From the NCBI GenBank assembly GCA_028100865.1, contig JAOHJV010000007.1, positions 1 to 26,954 on the forward strand: DNA of 26,954 nucleotides, given 5' to 3'. This stretch comes from Candidatus Pelagibacter sp. (lineage in GTDB: Bacteria; Pseudomonadota; Alphaproteobacteria; Pelagibacterales; Pelagibacteraceae). Each line of letters starts with the position of its first letter. The stretch's first letter is position 1. The notes beneath the pieces are model-generated. The model did not search any database and was not told the DNA's origin. It saw only the letters and a list, made by a program, of their open reading frames with translations. Both the position numbers and the translations under genes were made by a program. Positions 9,136 to 18,050 of this stretch are shown here, one piece after another.

Positions 9136-10059
9136 ATGGCAAAAAAGATTGTTTTTATGGGTACACCAATGTTTGCTGTTCCTATCTTAAAATCACTGTA
9201 TCAAAATGGATATCCAATATCTGATGTGTATACTCAGCCTCCTCAAAAATCACAAAGAGGACAAAAAATAAATAAATCTCCAGTTCAAGGAATTGCTGAA
9301 ACTCTAAATTTAGAATTTAGAACTCCAAAATATTTAAAAGATAATAATGAAGAATATGATTATTTTAAAAGTATAGATGCTGATCTCGCAATAGTTGTTG
9401 CTTATGGACAAATTATTCCAAAAGAATTTTTAAGTTTAACTAAAAAAGGATTTATTAATATTCATGCATCTTTATTGCCAAAATGGAGAGGAGCAGCACC
9501 CATACAAAGATCTATAATGAACCTCGATAAAGAAACAGGAGTTAGTATTATGAAAATAGCCGAACAACTTGATACAGGTCCAGTGTGTAATACTTATAAA
9601 ATAAATTTAGAAAATAATTTAAATGCAAGTGATATAGCTGATAAACTCTCTTTAATAGCAGCTGAGAAGATATTAGATAATATAGATAATATTTTGGAGA
9701 ATAAAGCAAACTTTATTGATCAAGATCATTCAAAAGCAACATATGCATCTAAAATTCAAAAAACAGAAGGTGAAATCAATTGGAATGATGAGGCAAAAAT
9801 TATTATTGGAAAAATAAATGGTTTGTATCCTGTACCAGGTGCATTTTTCATATACAAGGGTGAAAGATATAAAATTTTAAAAGCAGAAATTGGTAATGGG
9901 ATAGGACAACCAGGAGAAATTGTTTCTGATTATTTAGAGGTTGTTTGTGGTGATAAGCAAACAATAAAAATTAAAGAAATCCAAAGACAAGGAAAAAAGC
10001 CACAAAATATTGGTGAATTTATGCTTGGTTCACAAATAAAAAAGGGTGCAGTAATCTAA
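9136..10059 (+). CDS. fmt: Methionyl-tRNA formyltransferase
   Basis: 307 residues from the ATG at 9136. A TTG directly between this ATG and the def stop could also initiate but would add only one residue. It transfers formyl from 10-formyl-THF to Met-tRNA(fMet). The N-terminal catalytic domain has MGTPMFAVP, SLLPKWRGAAPIQ (112-124) and the catalytic set Asn108, His110 (INIH) and Asp146 (QLDTGP). The C-terminal domain (about 200-307) is of the OB-fold type that binds tRNA. It lies 3 bp after def and ends immediately before truA, forming def-fmt-truA. Confidence 0.97.
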   Translation: MAKKIVFMGTPMFAVPILKSLYQNGYPISDVYTQPPQKSQRGQKINKSPVQGIAETLNLEFRTPKYLKDNNEEYDYFKSIDADLAIVVAYGQIIPKEFLSLTKKGFINIHASLLPKWRGAAPIQRSIMNLDKETGVSIMKIAEQLDTGPVCNTYKINLENNLNASDIADKLSLIAAEKILDNIDNILENKANFIDQDHSKATYASKIQKTEGEINWNDEAKIIIGKINGLYPVPGAFFIYKGERYKILKAEIGNGIGQPGEIVSDYLEVVCGDKQTIKIKEIQRQGKKPQNIGEFMLGSQIKKGAVI

Positions 10060-10800
10060 GTGGCTAGATATCAACTAATTATTGAATATGTTGGTACAGA
10101 TTTTAGGGGATGGCAAATTCAAAAAAAAGTACCAACTATTCAAGGCCTTATTCAGGAAAAGCTCACCAAACTTTTAAAAGAAAAAATAATTTTAAATGGC
10201 TCAGGTAGAACAGATACGGGCGTTCATGCAATTGAGCAGTCTGGTCATTTTGATACCAAAAATGAGATTATTGATTTAACAAAGTTTTTAAAATCAATTA
10301 ATCACTTTTTAAATGATAGAGGTGTAGCTATTAAAAAAATTAGAAAAAGGAGCAATAAATTCCATTCAAGATTTTCAGCAAAACAAAGAATTTATAAATA
10401 TATAATTTTTAACCAATTAAGTGCCCCAGTAATTGAAAAAAAAAGAGGATGGCATGTAAGAAAATTATTAGATTTAGATTTAATTAAAAAAGGATCTAAG
10501 AAATTAGTTGGGACTCATGATTATTCTACTTTTAGATCATCAAGTTGTCATGCAAAAAGTCCAATTAAAACAATTAAATCAGTAAAAGTTAAATCATCAA
10601 AAAACAAAATTGAAATAGAATTTAGATCACAATCTTTTTTACATCAACAAGTTAGATCCATGGTTGGTTGTTTAAAATATTTAGGTGAAAAAAAATGGGA
10701 TTTGAAAAAGTTTAATAAAGTTTTTAAATCAAAAAAAAGAATTCTTTGTGCTCCACCAGCACCTCCAGAAGGACTTTTTTTAACGAGAGTGATTTATTAA
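10060..10800 (+). CDS. truA: tRNA pseudouridine(38-40) synthase
   Basis: 246 residues. TruA makes pseudouridine at positions 38-40 of the anticodon arm. GSGRTDTGVHA (48-57) holds the catalytic Asp52. GTDFRGWQ near the N-terminus and FLHQQVRSMVG near the C-terminus are further family signatures. The start is a GTG at 10060, directly after the fmt stop with no spacer. The 3' end overlaps the convergent SET-domain gene by 21 bp. Confidence 0.96.
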   Translation: MARYQLIIEYVGTDFRGWQIQKKVPTIQGLIQEKLTKLLKEKIILNGSGRTDTGVHAIEQSGHFDTKNEIIDLTKFLKSINHFLNDRGVAIKKIRKRSNKFHSRFSAKQRIYKYIIFNQLSAPVIEKKRGWHVRKLLDLDLIKKGSKKLVGTHDYSTFRSSSCHAKSPIKTIKSVKVKSSKNKIEIEFRSQSFLHQQVRSMVGCLKYLGEKKWDLKKFNKVFKSKKRILCAPPAPPEGLFLTRVIY

Positions 10801-11271
10801 TTTATTTTTATTAGTCATTGCAAATTTTCTATTAATTCGCCATCTTGACTCAGATCGTACTATATAACCACAACAATTTTTAGATTTGCATTTACATTTG
10901 AACTGTTTGTAGTTTTCATCATAACCAAAACCATAATCACAAGTAAGCTCTTCACCTTTTTTAATATCTCTTATTGCTTTGACCCATAACTTTAAACCTT
11001 TACCATCATAGTCACAATTATTATCACATGAATGATTAATTAATCTTGCAGTGTTCCATGAAAAATCACCATCAAGGTCGTATCTTTTATTAATAGTAAA
11101 TAAATAAATAGGTTTGCTATTATCGTATTTATCAGACTCTTCAGTTTGTTTTTTTGTGATTAATTTACCTATGTAATCAATTATTTTTGTACCTTCTTTA
11201 ATATCTTTGGTAGCATATAAACCTCTACCATTTTTATCAATGTCTGACTTTTTAATTCTATAAGATTTCAT
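10780..11271 (-). CDS. SET-domain protein lysine methyltransferase with post-SET zinc site
   Basis: 163 residues. The SET fold is recognisable from RGLYATKDIKEGTKI (16-30), the SAM-binding ARLINHSC (75-82) and GEELTCDYGF (106-115, catalytic Tyr113). A post-SET motif follows: Cys126, Cys128 and Cys133, which with Cys82 would form the zinc-cysteine cluster seen in eukaryotic SET enzymes. The family transfers methyl groups from SAM to lysine side chains; the substrate is unknown here. It is the last gene of the rpmH-to-SET operon, 30 bp after an HDAC-like deacylase gene. Small SET proteins do occur in bacteria, so this need not be a recent transfer. Codon use is as AT-rich as its neighbours. The 3' end overlaps truA by 21 bp. 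Confidence 0.9.
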   Translation of the reverse strand: MKSYRIKKSDIDKNGRGLYATKDIKEGTKIIDYIGKLITKKQTEESDKYDNSKPIYLFTINKRYDLDGDFSWNTARLINHSCDNNCDYDGKGLKLWVKAIRDIKKGEELTCDYGFGYDENYKQFKCKCKSKNCCGYIVRSESRWRINRKFAMTNKNKLINHSR

Positions 11272-11301
11272 ACAAGTTTTTTAGGGTTTATTTTTGAATT
11301 A

Positions 11302-12231
11302 TCAATTAAATTCTATCAAAGCATCTACATGTCTTTTAGTACTATCTTGAAGAGCTTTGAGATCATAGCCTCCTTCAAGAATTGAGACTACATTTCCATT
11401 ACATATTGATTTAGAAATTTCCAATGTTCTTTTTGTTAACTGATAAAAATCTTCTGAACTCAACCTTAGCTGAGCTAATGGATCATCAATATGTGCGTCA
11501 AAACCTGCAGAAAATAAAAGAAATTCAGGTTTAAATTCCTTTAATTTTTTTAAAACAAGTTCATATGCATTTAAATATTCTTCAGCAGTGGTACCAGCTT
11601 CAAGTGGAATATTTAAAACATTATTAAATTTACCTATTTCCTTTTCTGAACCAGATCCAGGATAGTAAGGATATTGATGTGTTGAAATATATAACACTTT
11701 TTCATTATCATAAAAAATGTCTTGTGTTCCATTTCCATGATGAACATCAAAATCAATAATTGCAACTTTATTATAATTATATTTTTTAATTAGATAGTTA
11801 GCGCCAACAGCAACATTATTATATATACAAAATCCCATTGCTTTATCTTTTTCAGCATGATGTCCTGGTGGCCTTACAGCACAAAACGCATTTTTAAATT
11901 CTTTCTGTTGAACACCATCTATAGCTGAAATTATTGATCCAACAGCATCTTTAGTAGCTTCTTTACTTCCAGGTGAAACAACCGTGTCCCCATCAAGAAA
12001 CGCCAAACCATTTTCTGGAAATGATTTATTTACGAGATCAATGTATTTAGAAGAATGTGTGTCAATTAAAAAAGATTGATCAAATTTAGCAGGTTTTTTC
12101 CAAATTAATTTGTTGTTATCAATTTTTTTAAAGTTATCAATAACAGCTGTTACTCTATCAATTTTTTCTGGATGTCCTTCGCCTGTATTATGATTTTGAT
12201 AAGTATCAGAGGTAACTAGACCAGTTTTCAC
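11302..12231 (-). CDS. Histone deacetylase-family (class II-like) deacylase
   Basis: 309 residues covering one full arginase/deacetylase fold. Conserved elements: GEGHPEKIDR (17-26), RPPGHHAE (120-127, catalytic His pair 124-125), DFDVHHGNGTQ (160-170, zinc ligands Asp162 and His164), STHQYPYYPGSG (183-194), SAGFDAHIDDPLA (241-253, third zinc ligand probably Asp250) and EGGYD (286-290, Tyr289). Such bacterial enzymes remove acetyl or other acyl groups from lysine, polyamines or related amides; sequence alone does not tell which. The start is a GTG at 12229-12231 that overlaps the dapE stop by 4 bp. Placement right after dapD-dapE, which make and remove N-succinyl groups, leaves an acyl-amino acid substrate possible. 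Confidence 0.92.
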   Translation of the reverse strand: MKTGLVTSDTYQNHNTGEGHPEKIDRVTAVIDNFKKIDNNKLIWKKPAKFDQSFLIDTHSSKYIDLVNKSFPENGLAFLDGDTVVSPGSKEATKDAVGSIISAIDGVQQKEFKNAFCAVRPPGHHAEKDKAMGFCIYNNVAVGANYLIKKYNYNKVAIIDFDVHHGNGTQDIFYDNEKVLYISTHQYPYYPGSGSEKEIGKFNNVLNIPLEAGTTAEEYLNAYELVLKKLKEFKPEFLLFSAGFDAHIDDPLAQLRLSSEDFYQLTKRTLEISKSICNGNVVSILEGGYDLKALQDSTKRHVDALIEFN

Positions 12232-13385
12232 TTAAAATAATTTTGTAAAATATTTGAATAAATCAAAGTAAGTTTTTTTAAATCAGACAATGAAACAGCT
12301 TCATCTACTTTATGCATTGTCTTACCTACCAAACCAAATTCTAAACAGGGAGCTATTTTTCTAATAAATCTTGCATCAGAAGTACCACCAGTTGTCGACA
12401 ATTGAGGTGTGATTTTTGTAATTTTTTTTATGATATCCCTAATCATAAAAGTTGTATTATTTGGTTTTGTAAGAAACGCTTCTCCAGAAACACTATAATC
12501 AATTTTATATTTTGATTTATTCTTATTACTTATCTTTTTTATAATTTTATCAATTTTCTTTTTTATAGAACTTGAAGTGTGTTTGTTATTAAATCTGATA
12601 TTAAATTTAGCATTAGCTAACCCTGGGATTACATTATCTGCTGAATTATCAATATTAATTTTAGTAATCTCAAGATTGGTTGGTTGAAAATCCTTTGTAC
12701 CATTATCAAATTTAATCTTTTTTAGTTCATTTAAAATTTGTACAAGTGCAGTTGATGGATTATTTGCTCTTTGAGGATAGGCTACATGACCTTGAACACC
12801 TATAATTGAAAGTCTACCATTCATACTCCCTCTTCGTCCTATTTTAATCATCTCTCCCAATTTATTAGGATTAGTAGGCTCACCTACCAAGCAAAAATCT
12901 ATTTTTTCTTTTTTCTTTCTTAGGTAATCGACTACTTTTTTAGTTCCATTAATTGCCACTCCTTCTTCATCTCCTGTAATTAAAAGACTAATAGAACCAT
13001 TAAATTTTCTTTTATTTCCAATAAAATTACTTACTGCCGAAACAAATGCAGCGATCGAACTTTTCATATCATTAGCACCTCTTCCAATTAGGTGCCCTTT
13101 TTTAACAGAGGGTTTAAAAGGGTTTACTGTCCATTCTTTTAAATTTCCTGCTGGCACAACATCTAAGTGACCTGCATAACAAAAATTTGGACCTTGTTTA
13201 CCAAGCTTTGCGTAAAGATTTTTTACTGGTTTGCTATTCTTGTCTTTAAACTCTAAAATTTTAGTTTTAAACCCAAGTGTTTTAAGTTTTTTTTCTAAAA
13301 ACTTCATTATTCCAGCATCAATAGGTGTAACTGTTGGGAATTTAATTAGCTCCTTAGCTAATTGAAGTTCATTAATTGAAGCCAT
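12228..13385 (-). CDS. dapE: Succinyl-diaminopimelate desuccinylase
   Basis: 385 residues, M20 zinc peptidase family. It hydrolyses N-succinyl-LL-diaminopimelate on the way to meso-DAP and lysine. The dinuclear zinc site is complete: His73 (AGHLDVVPAG), Asp106 (GRGANDMK), Glu140/Glu141 (TGDEEG), Glu169 (VGEPT) and His358 (KTMHKVDE). The dimerisation domain is about 180-295. It follows dapD by 7 bp and overlaps the HDAC-like gene by 4 bp, so all three are one message. dapC and the other lysine genes are not in the window. Confidence 0.96.
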   Translation of the reverse strand: MASINELQLAKELIKFPTVTPIDAGIMKFLEKKLKTLGFKTKILEFKDKNSKPVKNLYAKLGKQGPNFCYAGHLDVVPAGNLKEWTVNPFKPSVKKGHLIGRGANDMKSSIAAFVSAVSNFIGNKRKFNGSISLLITGDEEGVAINGTKKVVDYLRKKKEKIDFCLVGEPTNPNKLGEMIKIGRRGSMNGRLSIIGVQGHVAYPQRANNPSTALVQILNELKKIKFDNGTKDFQPTNLEITKINIDNSADNVIPGLANAKFNIRFNNKHTSSSIKKKIDKIIKKISNKNKSKYKIDYSVSGEAFLTKPNNTTFMIRDIIKKITKITPQLSTTGGTSDARFIRKIAPCLEFGLVGKTMHKVDEAVSLSDLKKLTLIYSNILQNYFK

Positions 13386-13392
13386 AATAAAT

Positions 13393-14223
13393 CTATTCTC
13401 TTAAAAGATCGTTAACAGAAGTTTTAGACCTTGTTTTTTCATCAACCTGTTTAATGATAACTGCACAATAAAGAGATGGAGCAGAGGTATTATTTTTATC
13501 AGGTAATGATCCAGGAACTACCACAGAATAAGGAGGAATTTTTCCATAAGTTACTTCTCCAGTTTTTCTATTTACTATTTTAGTAGATTGTCCAATATAC
13601 ATTCCCATACTTAAAACAGATCCTTCTCCAACAATAACACCTTCAACTACTTCTGACATTGCACCAATAAAACAATTATCTTCTATAATAGTTGGTAATG
13701 CTTGAGCAGGTTCTAATACTCCACCAATTCCACTTCCTGCTGAGATATGACAATTTTTTCCAATTTGGCAACAACTACCAGCACGACTGAAGGTATCCAT
13801 CATAGTACCCTCATCGATATAAGCTCCAATATTCACATAGCATGGCATTAGTACTGCATTTTTACCAACAAAAGATCCTTTTCTAACAGGGGAGTTTGGT
13901 ACCATTCTAAATCCAGCTTTTTCATGATCTTCTTTTGTCCAACCAGCTGTTTTACCTTTTAATAAATGTGCTTTGTCATACCAACTACTGTAAGGACCAT
14001 TTAAATTTTCCATTGGGTAAATTCTAAAGCTTAGCATTATAGCTTTTTTAATATGTTGATGAGTAACCCATTCACCATTAATTTTTTCAGCAACTCTAAC
14101 TTTACCACTATCTAAATCAGCAATCATTTGATTGATTGTATCTTTTAAACTTTGCTCAGAGTCTTGGTTTACGTTATTTCTATTTTCCCATGCTTCATTT
14201 ATTATTTTTTCTATATCGCTCAT
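13393..14223 (-). CDS. dapD: Tetrahydrodipicolinate N-succinyltransferase
   Basis: 276 residues, matching DapD. It transfers succinyl from succinyl-CoA to tetrahydrodipicolinate, the committed step of the succinylase branch of DAP/lysine synthesis. The N-terminal helical part (1-100) is followed by a left-handed beta-helix of hexapeptide repeats (about 105-235), including RKGSFVGKNAVLMPCYVNIG, GTMMDTFSRAGSCCQIG and GSGIGGVLEPAQALP. The start ATG at 14221-14223 lies 20 bp after the HAD gene stop. It sits just before dapE in the same operon. Confidence 0.97.
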   Translation of the reverse strand: MSDIEKIINEAWENRNNVNQDSEQSLKDTINQMIADLDSGKVRVAEKINGEWVTHQHIKKAIMLSFRIYPMENLNGPYSSWYDKAHLLKGKTAGWTKEDHEKAGFRMVPNSPVRKGSFVGKNAVLMPCYVNIGAYIDEGTMMDTFSRAGSCCQIGKNCHISAGSGIGGVLEPAQALPTIIEDNCFIGAMSEVVEGVIVGEGSVLSMGMYIGQSTKIVNRKTGEVTYGKIPPYSVVVPGSLPDKNNTSAPSLYCAVIIKQVDEKTRSKTSVNDLLRE

Positions 14224-14243
14224 ATTTCTTTTAGATAGTTAAT

Positions 14244-14915
14244 TTAATTGTTTTTTAATATATTAATTTCTTGGAGAAAAGAAGGCAAGTTCTTAATCTT
14301 ATAATCTATATATTTTTTGTCAGAGTCTTTTTTGGCAAAGGCCTCTTCATTTTCTAACCAACAAGTTTTCATTCCTAAATTCTTAGCCTGCTCTAAATTG
14401 TGAGCGATATCCTCGATTAAAATTGATTGATTTGGATCTAAATCAAATTTTTTTATCAATTTTTGATATGGATCTAAGTGTGGTTTTGGAACATAATTTG
14501 CATCAGTTATATCAAAAGCTCCATCAAATAAGCCATCAATACCAAGTTGTTTTGTGACATTTTCTACGTGAGCATGAGAGCCGTTAGTAAAAATAATCTT
14601 TCTCTCTTTTATCTTAATAAGCTCTTCTCTTAAAACTTCATCTTTTGGCAGCCAACTAATATCAATATCGTGAACAAATTCTAAAAATTCTTGTGGATCG
14701 ATATTATCATGGTTCATTAGACCTGAGAGTGTTGTCCCATACTCATAAAAGTATTTTTTTTGAATTTCTTTTGCTTTTATAAGATCAACATTAAATTTTT
14801 CAGAGATAAAAGAAGACATTTTTTTATCAACTTCAGAAAAAACCTGAGTTTGACCACTATAAAGAGTGTTATCAAGATCAAATATCCAGTATTTTATATT
14901 AACTAAATCTTTCAT
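14244..14915 (-). CDS. HAD-family hydrolase, pyrimidine 5'-nucleotidase-like
   Basis: 223 residues. HAD motif I is FDLDNTLY (nucleophile Asp13 and Asp15), motif II is the Thr/Asn in IIFTNGS, motif III is Lys in VPKPH, and motif IV is LIEDIAHNL. The helical cap falls between motifs I and II (about 20-90). This layout matches the Sdt1/pyrimidine 5'-nucleotidase branch found next to argB and dapD in many alphaproteobacteria. The substrate is probably a small phosphorylated metabolite or nucleotide. Its start overlaps the argB stop by 4 bp (ATGA), and dapD follows after 20 bp. Confidence 0.88.
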   Translation of the reverse strand: MKDLVNIKYWIFDLDNTLYSGQTQVFSEVDKKMSSFISEKFNVDLIKAKEIQKKYFYEYGTTLSGLMNHDNIDPQEFLEFVHDIDISWLPKDEVLREELIKIKERKIIFTNGSHAHVENVTKQLGIDGLFDGAFDITDANYVPKPHLDPYQKLIKKFDLDPNQSILIEDIAHNLEQAKNLGMKTCWLENEEAFAKKDSDKKYIDYKIKNLPSFLQEINILKNN

Positions 14916-15778
14916 TGTCTTATCAGTGTTCCTGATCCTTTATCAGATAATAGTTCAAAAAGAATAGAATGGTTTTTTCGGCCATCAATTATCACAACAC
15001 CTTTTACCCCATTACTTGCAACATCTAAACAATTGTTAATTTTAGGGATCATGCCTCCAGTTATTATTTCATTTTCAATTAATTCTTTGATTGAATTTGA
15101 ATTAATTTCAGGAATTAGTTTTTGAGTATCATCTAAAACGCCCTCAACATCACTCATAATGATTAATCTTCTTGCTTCAATTTTTTTTGCAATGTAGCCA
15201 GCTGCTGTGTCTGCATTTATATTATAAGTTTGATTAATGTCATCTAAACCTAAAGGTGCAATCACTGGAACCTTTTTATCATTTACAATTTTATCAATAA
15301 TAGATTTATCAATTTTAGTGGGCGTTCCAACAAATTCTAATTCATCATTATCTCTAATTACATTAATGATATTATTATTTTTAGAGTTAATTGTTTCGCT
15401 ATTACAAGATTGTTTTTTTAAAGCTTCAACTATCTCTTGATTGAATTGTATTAAAACTTGTTCAACTATTTTAATAGTTTCTTTGCTTGTAACTCGAAGC
15501 CCTTTAATAAATTTGCTTTCTATCCCTAATTCATTTAATTTATTACTTATTCTTTTACCTCCCCCGTGCACAACGATAGGAATAAACCCCAACTTATTAA
15601 GTGTGGTAATATCTTTTATAAAAATATTAAATAAATTCTGATCAACTAGGACACTTCCACCACATTTAATAACGATGTATTCATCATTATATTTTTCTAA
15701 ATATTTTTTTACTTCATCAATTGAAGGACCATCAGATGGTAGGATCTTTTTTAACTCTTCTTCTTTGACTTCCAACAT
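14912..15778 (-). CDS. argB: Acetylglutamate kinase
   Basis: 288 residues, amino acid kinase family. It phosphorylates N-acetyl-L-glutamate in arginine synthesis. Motifs: IKCGGS (37-42), VVHGGGK (69-75), GLRVTS (93-98), INADTAA (187-193), SDVEGV (209-214), GGMIPK (241-246) and IIDGR (263-267). The N-terminal helix (about 1-30) before the first strand is of the kind that lets arginine-sensitive enzymes form hexamers, so feedback inhibition is plausible. The ATG shares one base with the yidC stop. In some relatives an engB GTPase gene separates yidC and argB; here nothing does. Confidence 0.96.
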   Translation of the reverse strand: MLEVKEEELKKILPSDGPSIDEVKKYLEKYNDEYIVIKCGGSVLVDQNLFNIFIKDITTLNKLGFIPIVVHGGGKRISNKLNELGIESKFIKGLRVTSKETIKIVEQVLIQFNQEIVEALKKQSCNSETINSKNNNIINVIRDNDELEFVGTPTKIDKSIIDKIVNDKKVPVIAPLGLDDINQTYNINADTAAGYIAKKIEARRLIIMSDVEGVLDDTQKLIPEINSNSIKELIENEIITGGMIPKINNCLDVASNGVKGVVIIDGRKNHSILFELLSDKGSGTLIRQ

Positions 15779-17454
15779 TAAGTAGCTGTTTTAATAGTAG
15801 TTCTTTTCATAATGAACACTTGTTGAGCCATTGTTAAAATATTATTAACAGTCCAGTAAATTACTAATCCTGCAGGGAATGGTGCCAGTATTACTGTTAG
15901 AAAAAGTGGAAAGAACATAAATATTTTTGCCTGCATAGGATCTGTTGGAGCAGGATTAAGTTTTTGTTGAATAAACATTGATACACCCATTGCAATAGGC
16001 CAAGCACCAATCATTAAAAATGAGGGAACATCATAAGGTAATAAACCAAATAAATTGAAGAGTGATGTAGGATCTCTTTCGGATAAATCTTGTATCCATC
16101 CAAAAAATGGCATTTGTCTCATTTCAATTGTTACAAACAATACTTTGTATAATGCAAAAAATACTGGAATTTGAACTAGTATAGGTAAACATCCAGACAT
16201 AGGGTTAACTTTCTCTTTTTTATAAAGAGCCATCATTTCTTGCTGTAATTTCATTTTATCTTCTTTATGAAGATCTTTAAGTCTTGCCATTTCAGGCTGT
16301 AGAGCCTTCATTTTTGCCATACTTTTAAATGAGAAGTTTGCAAGTGGAAAGAATGCTAGTCTTATACAAAATGTAATTGCTATAATTGCTAGACCATAAT
16401 TTCCTAATAATTTAAAAAAATAATCTATGCCATGGAATAAAGGTTTTGTTATGAAATACATAAACCCCCAATCAATTGCTAAATCAAATTTATCTATATT
16501 TAGTGACTCTGCGTATCCATCAATTATGTCTACTCTCTTAGCAGCCACTATTATTTGCAATTTATCCTCGATACTCGAGTTTCCTTTTAATTCCAGAGGT
16601 TCTGTCCCTACAAAATTAGCACGAAACTTTTCTTTATAATCAAATGTAGTCTTGAATTCTTTACCACTTGGTGGAATTAATGAGGTTATCCAAAATTTGT
16701 CTGAAATTCCAAGCCATCCCTTTTGAGAAGTTTTTGAAAATTTTTCTTCTTGAATATCATCATAATCTTCTTCAATTAATTCTTCATCTAATGTTGCAAT
16801 TAAACCTTCATGAAGAATGTAAAAATTCGAAATATCTGGAATTTCTTTTCTGATAATTTGACCATAAGTGTAAAAATCAAATTCCTTTTTTGTTGGATTG
16901 ATTACTTTCTGTTTAATTGTGAATAAAAATTTGTCATCTAAATTTATTTCTTTCTCAAAAGTAATTCCTTGATTGTTAGTCCAAGATAATCTAACTGGGG
17001 ATTGATTAGTTAGTTTATTGTTTCCTGATACAGACCAAACCGAATTAGAATTTGGAATATCAATATTTTTATCAGAAGTTATAAAACCACTCTCTATAAA
17101 ATATCCATCTTTAGTATTTCTTGGTGATAAAAGAGTAACTTTCTCATCACTATTTAAAGCTACATTATATTCTTTAAAGGTTAAGTCATCGATTGCAGCA
17201 CCCTTTAAAGAAATAGAACCAACTATATTTTGATTTTCAAATTGAATTCTTTTATTTTGGTTTAAAGCCTCTTCTCTTGTGATTTCAGTTATAGTCTCTT
17301 TTTGATCCAAACTAGGCGCATCTGAATTTTGTTCAGTTTTATTTTTTTCAGCTAAGTTATCTTTTGTAATTGGGGGAGGTGCAAAAAATAAGCTATATAA
17401 AATAATAACTGCAGCAGACAAAGAAATAGCCGCAATAACGTTTTTAGTATCCAT
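15778..17454 (-). CDS. yidC: Membrane protein insertase YidC
   Basis: 558 residues. TM1 is at about 5-25 and is followed by a Pro/Lys/Glu-rich linker and the large periplasmic beta domain typical of Gram-negative YidC (about 60-345). The conserved five-helix insertase core (about 350-550) includes CIRLAFFPL with the essential groove arginine, the coiled-coil cytoplasmic loop (MKALQPEMARLKDLHKEDK), NPMSGCLPILVQIPVFFALY and YWTVNNILTMAQQ. It inserts inner-membrane proteins alone or with SecYEG. The start shares one base with the yidD stop and the stop overlaps argB by one base. Confidence 0.97.
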   Translation of the reverse strand: MDTKNVIAAISLSAAVIILYSLFFAPPPITKDNLAEKNKTEQNSDAPSLDQKETITEITREEALNQNKRIQFENQNIVGSISLKGAAIDDLTFKEYNVALNSDEKVTLLSPRNTKDGYFIESGFITSDKNIDIPNSNSVWSVSGNNKLTNQSPVRLSWTNNQGITFEKEINLDDKFLFTIKQKVINPTKKEFDFYTYGQIIRKEIPDISNFYILHEGLIATLDEELIEEDYDDIQEEKFSKTSQKGWLGISDKFWITSLIPPSGKEFKTTFDYKEKFRANFVGTEPLELKGNSSIEDKLQIIVAAKRVDIIDGYAESLNIDKFDLAIDWGFMYFITKPLFHGIDYFFKLLGNYGLAIIAITFCIRLAFFPLANFSFKSMAKMKALQPEMARLKDLHKEDKMKLQQEMMALYKKEKVNPMSGCLPILVQIPVFFALYKVLFVTIEMRQMPFFGWIQDLSERDPTSLFNLFGLLPYDVPSFLMIGAWPIAMGVSMFIQQKLNPAPTDPMQAKIFMFFPLFLTVILAPFPAGLVIYWTVNNILTMAQQVFIMKRTTIKTAT

Positions 17455-17705
17455 TATTTTTTAGCTCTCATTTCTTTTTTAACTGGATCAAAACCATCAC
17501 CACCGCCTAAAAACTTTATAGGATGACATGATAATATTCTCTTTAAGCTCATTAAACTTCCCTTGACTAAACCAAATTCTTTTAAAGCCTCAATACTGTA
17601 TTCAGAACAAGTTGGTAAATATCTACAAGATTGACCTAGTAATGGACTAATAAGAAATTTATATCCTTTAATAAATTTAATTAAAATATTTGTGAAAATG
17701 TTCAT
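17454..17705 (-). CDS. yidD: Membrane protein insertion efficiency factor YidD
   Basis: 83 residues. The family signature is complete: a hydrophobic amphipathic N-terminus ([20 protein letters not shown]), the [15 protein letters not shown] core with conserved cysteines, and the C-terminal [17 protein letters not shown]. YidD is a small membrane-associated helper of YidC. It shares one base with rnpA upstream and one with yidC downstream, the standard rpmH-rnpA-yidD-yidC order. Confidence 0.96.
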   Translation of the reverse strand: MNIFTNILIKFIKGYKFLISPLLGQSCRYLPTCSEYSIEALKEFGLVKGSLMSLKRILSCHPIKFLGGGDGFDPVKKEMRAKK

Positions 17706-18046
17706 TATTTAATTTTTTCTAAATCCTGAAATAGAGTTTCTTTTATATTTTTGTAATCATTGTTTAGCATAGTTGACTTAGCAATAACAAGATATGAATA
17801 GCTAAATTTTAATGTTACTTTTTTTACTGCTTCATTAACAATATTTCTTAATCTACGTTTAATTTTATTTCTTTTTACTGCATTTCCAATTTTCTTTTTG
17901 GTCACAAAACTAATATTTAGTTTATCGTTATCTTTGTTGGTTAGATGGCCAAAAAAAATGGTAACGTATTTGTTAGAAATTTTTTTTTGCTTTAGTAGAT
18001 TTTTGAATTCTTCGTTTTTTGAAAGAGCAAGTATTTTGCTTTTCAT
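17705..18046 (-). CDS. rnpA: Ribonuclease P protein component
   Basis: 113 residues. RnpA binds the catalytic RNA and helps cleave 5' leaders from pre-tRNAs. The RNR motif [14 protein letters not shown] is intact (about 53-66) and is preceded by [10 protein letters not shown]. The gene starts 4 bp after the rpmH stop and shares one base with yidD. The RNase P RNA gene is not in the window. Confidence 0.95.
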   Translation of the reverse strand: MKSKILALSKNEEFKNLLKQKKISNKYVTIFFGHLTNKDNDKLNISFVTKKKIGNAVKRNKIKRRLRNIVNEAVKKVTLKFSYSYLVIAKSTMLNNDYKNIKETLFQDLEKIK

Positions 18047-18050
18047 TTAT

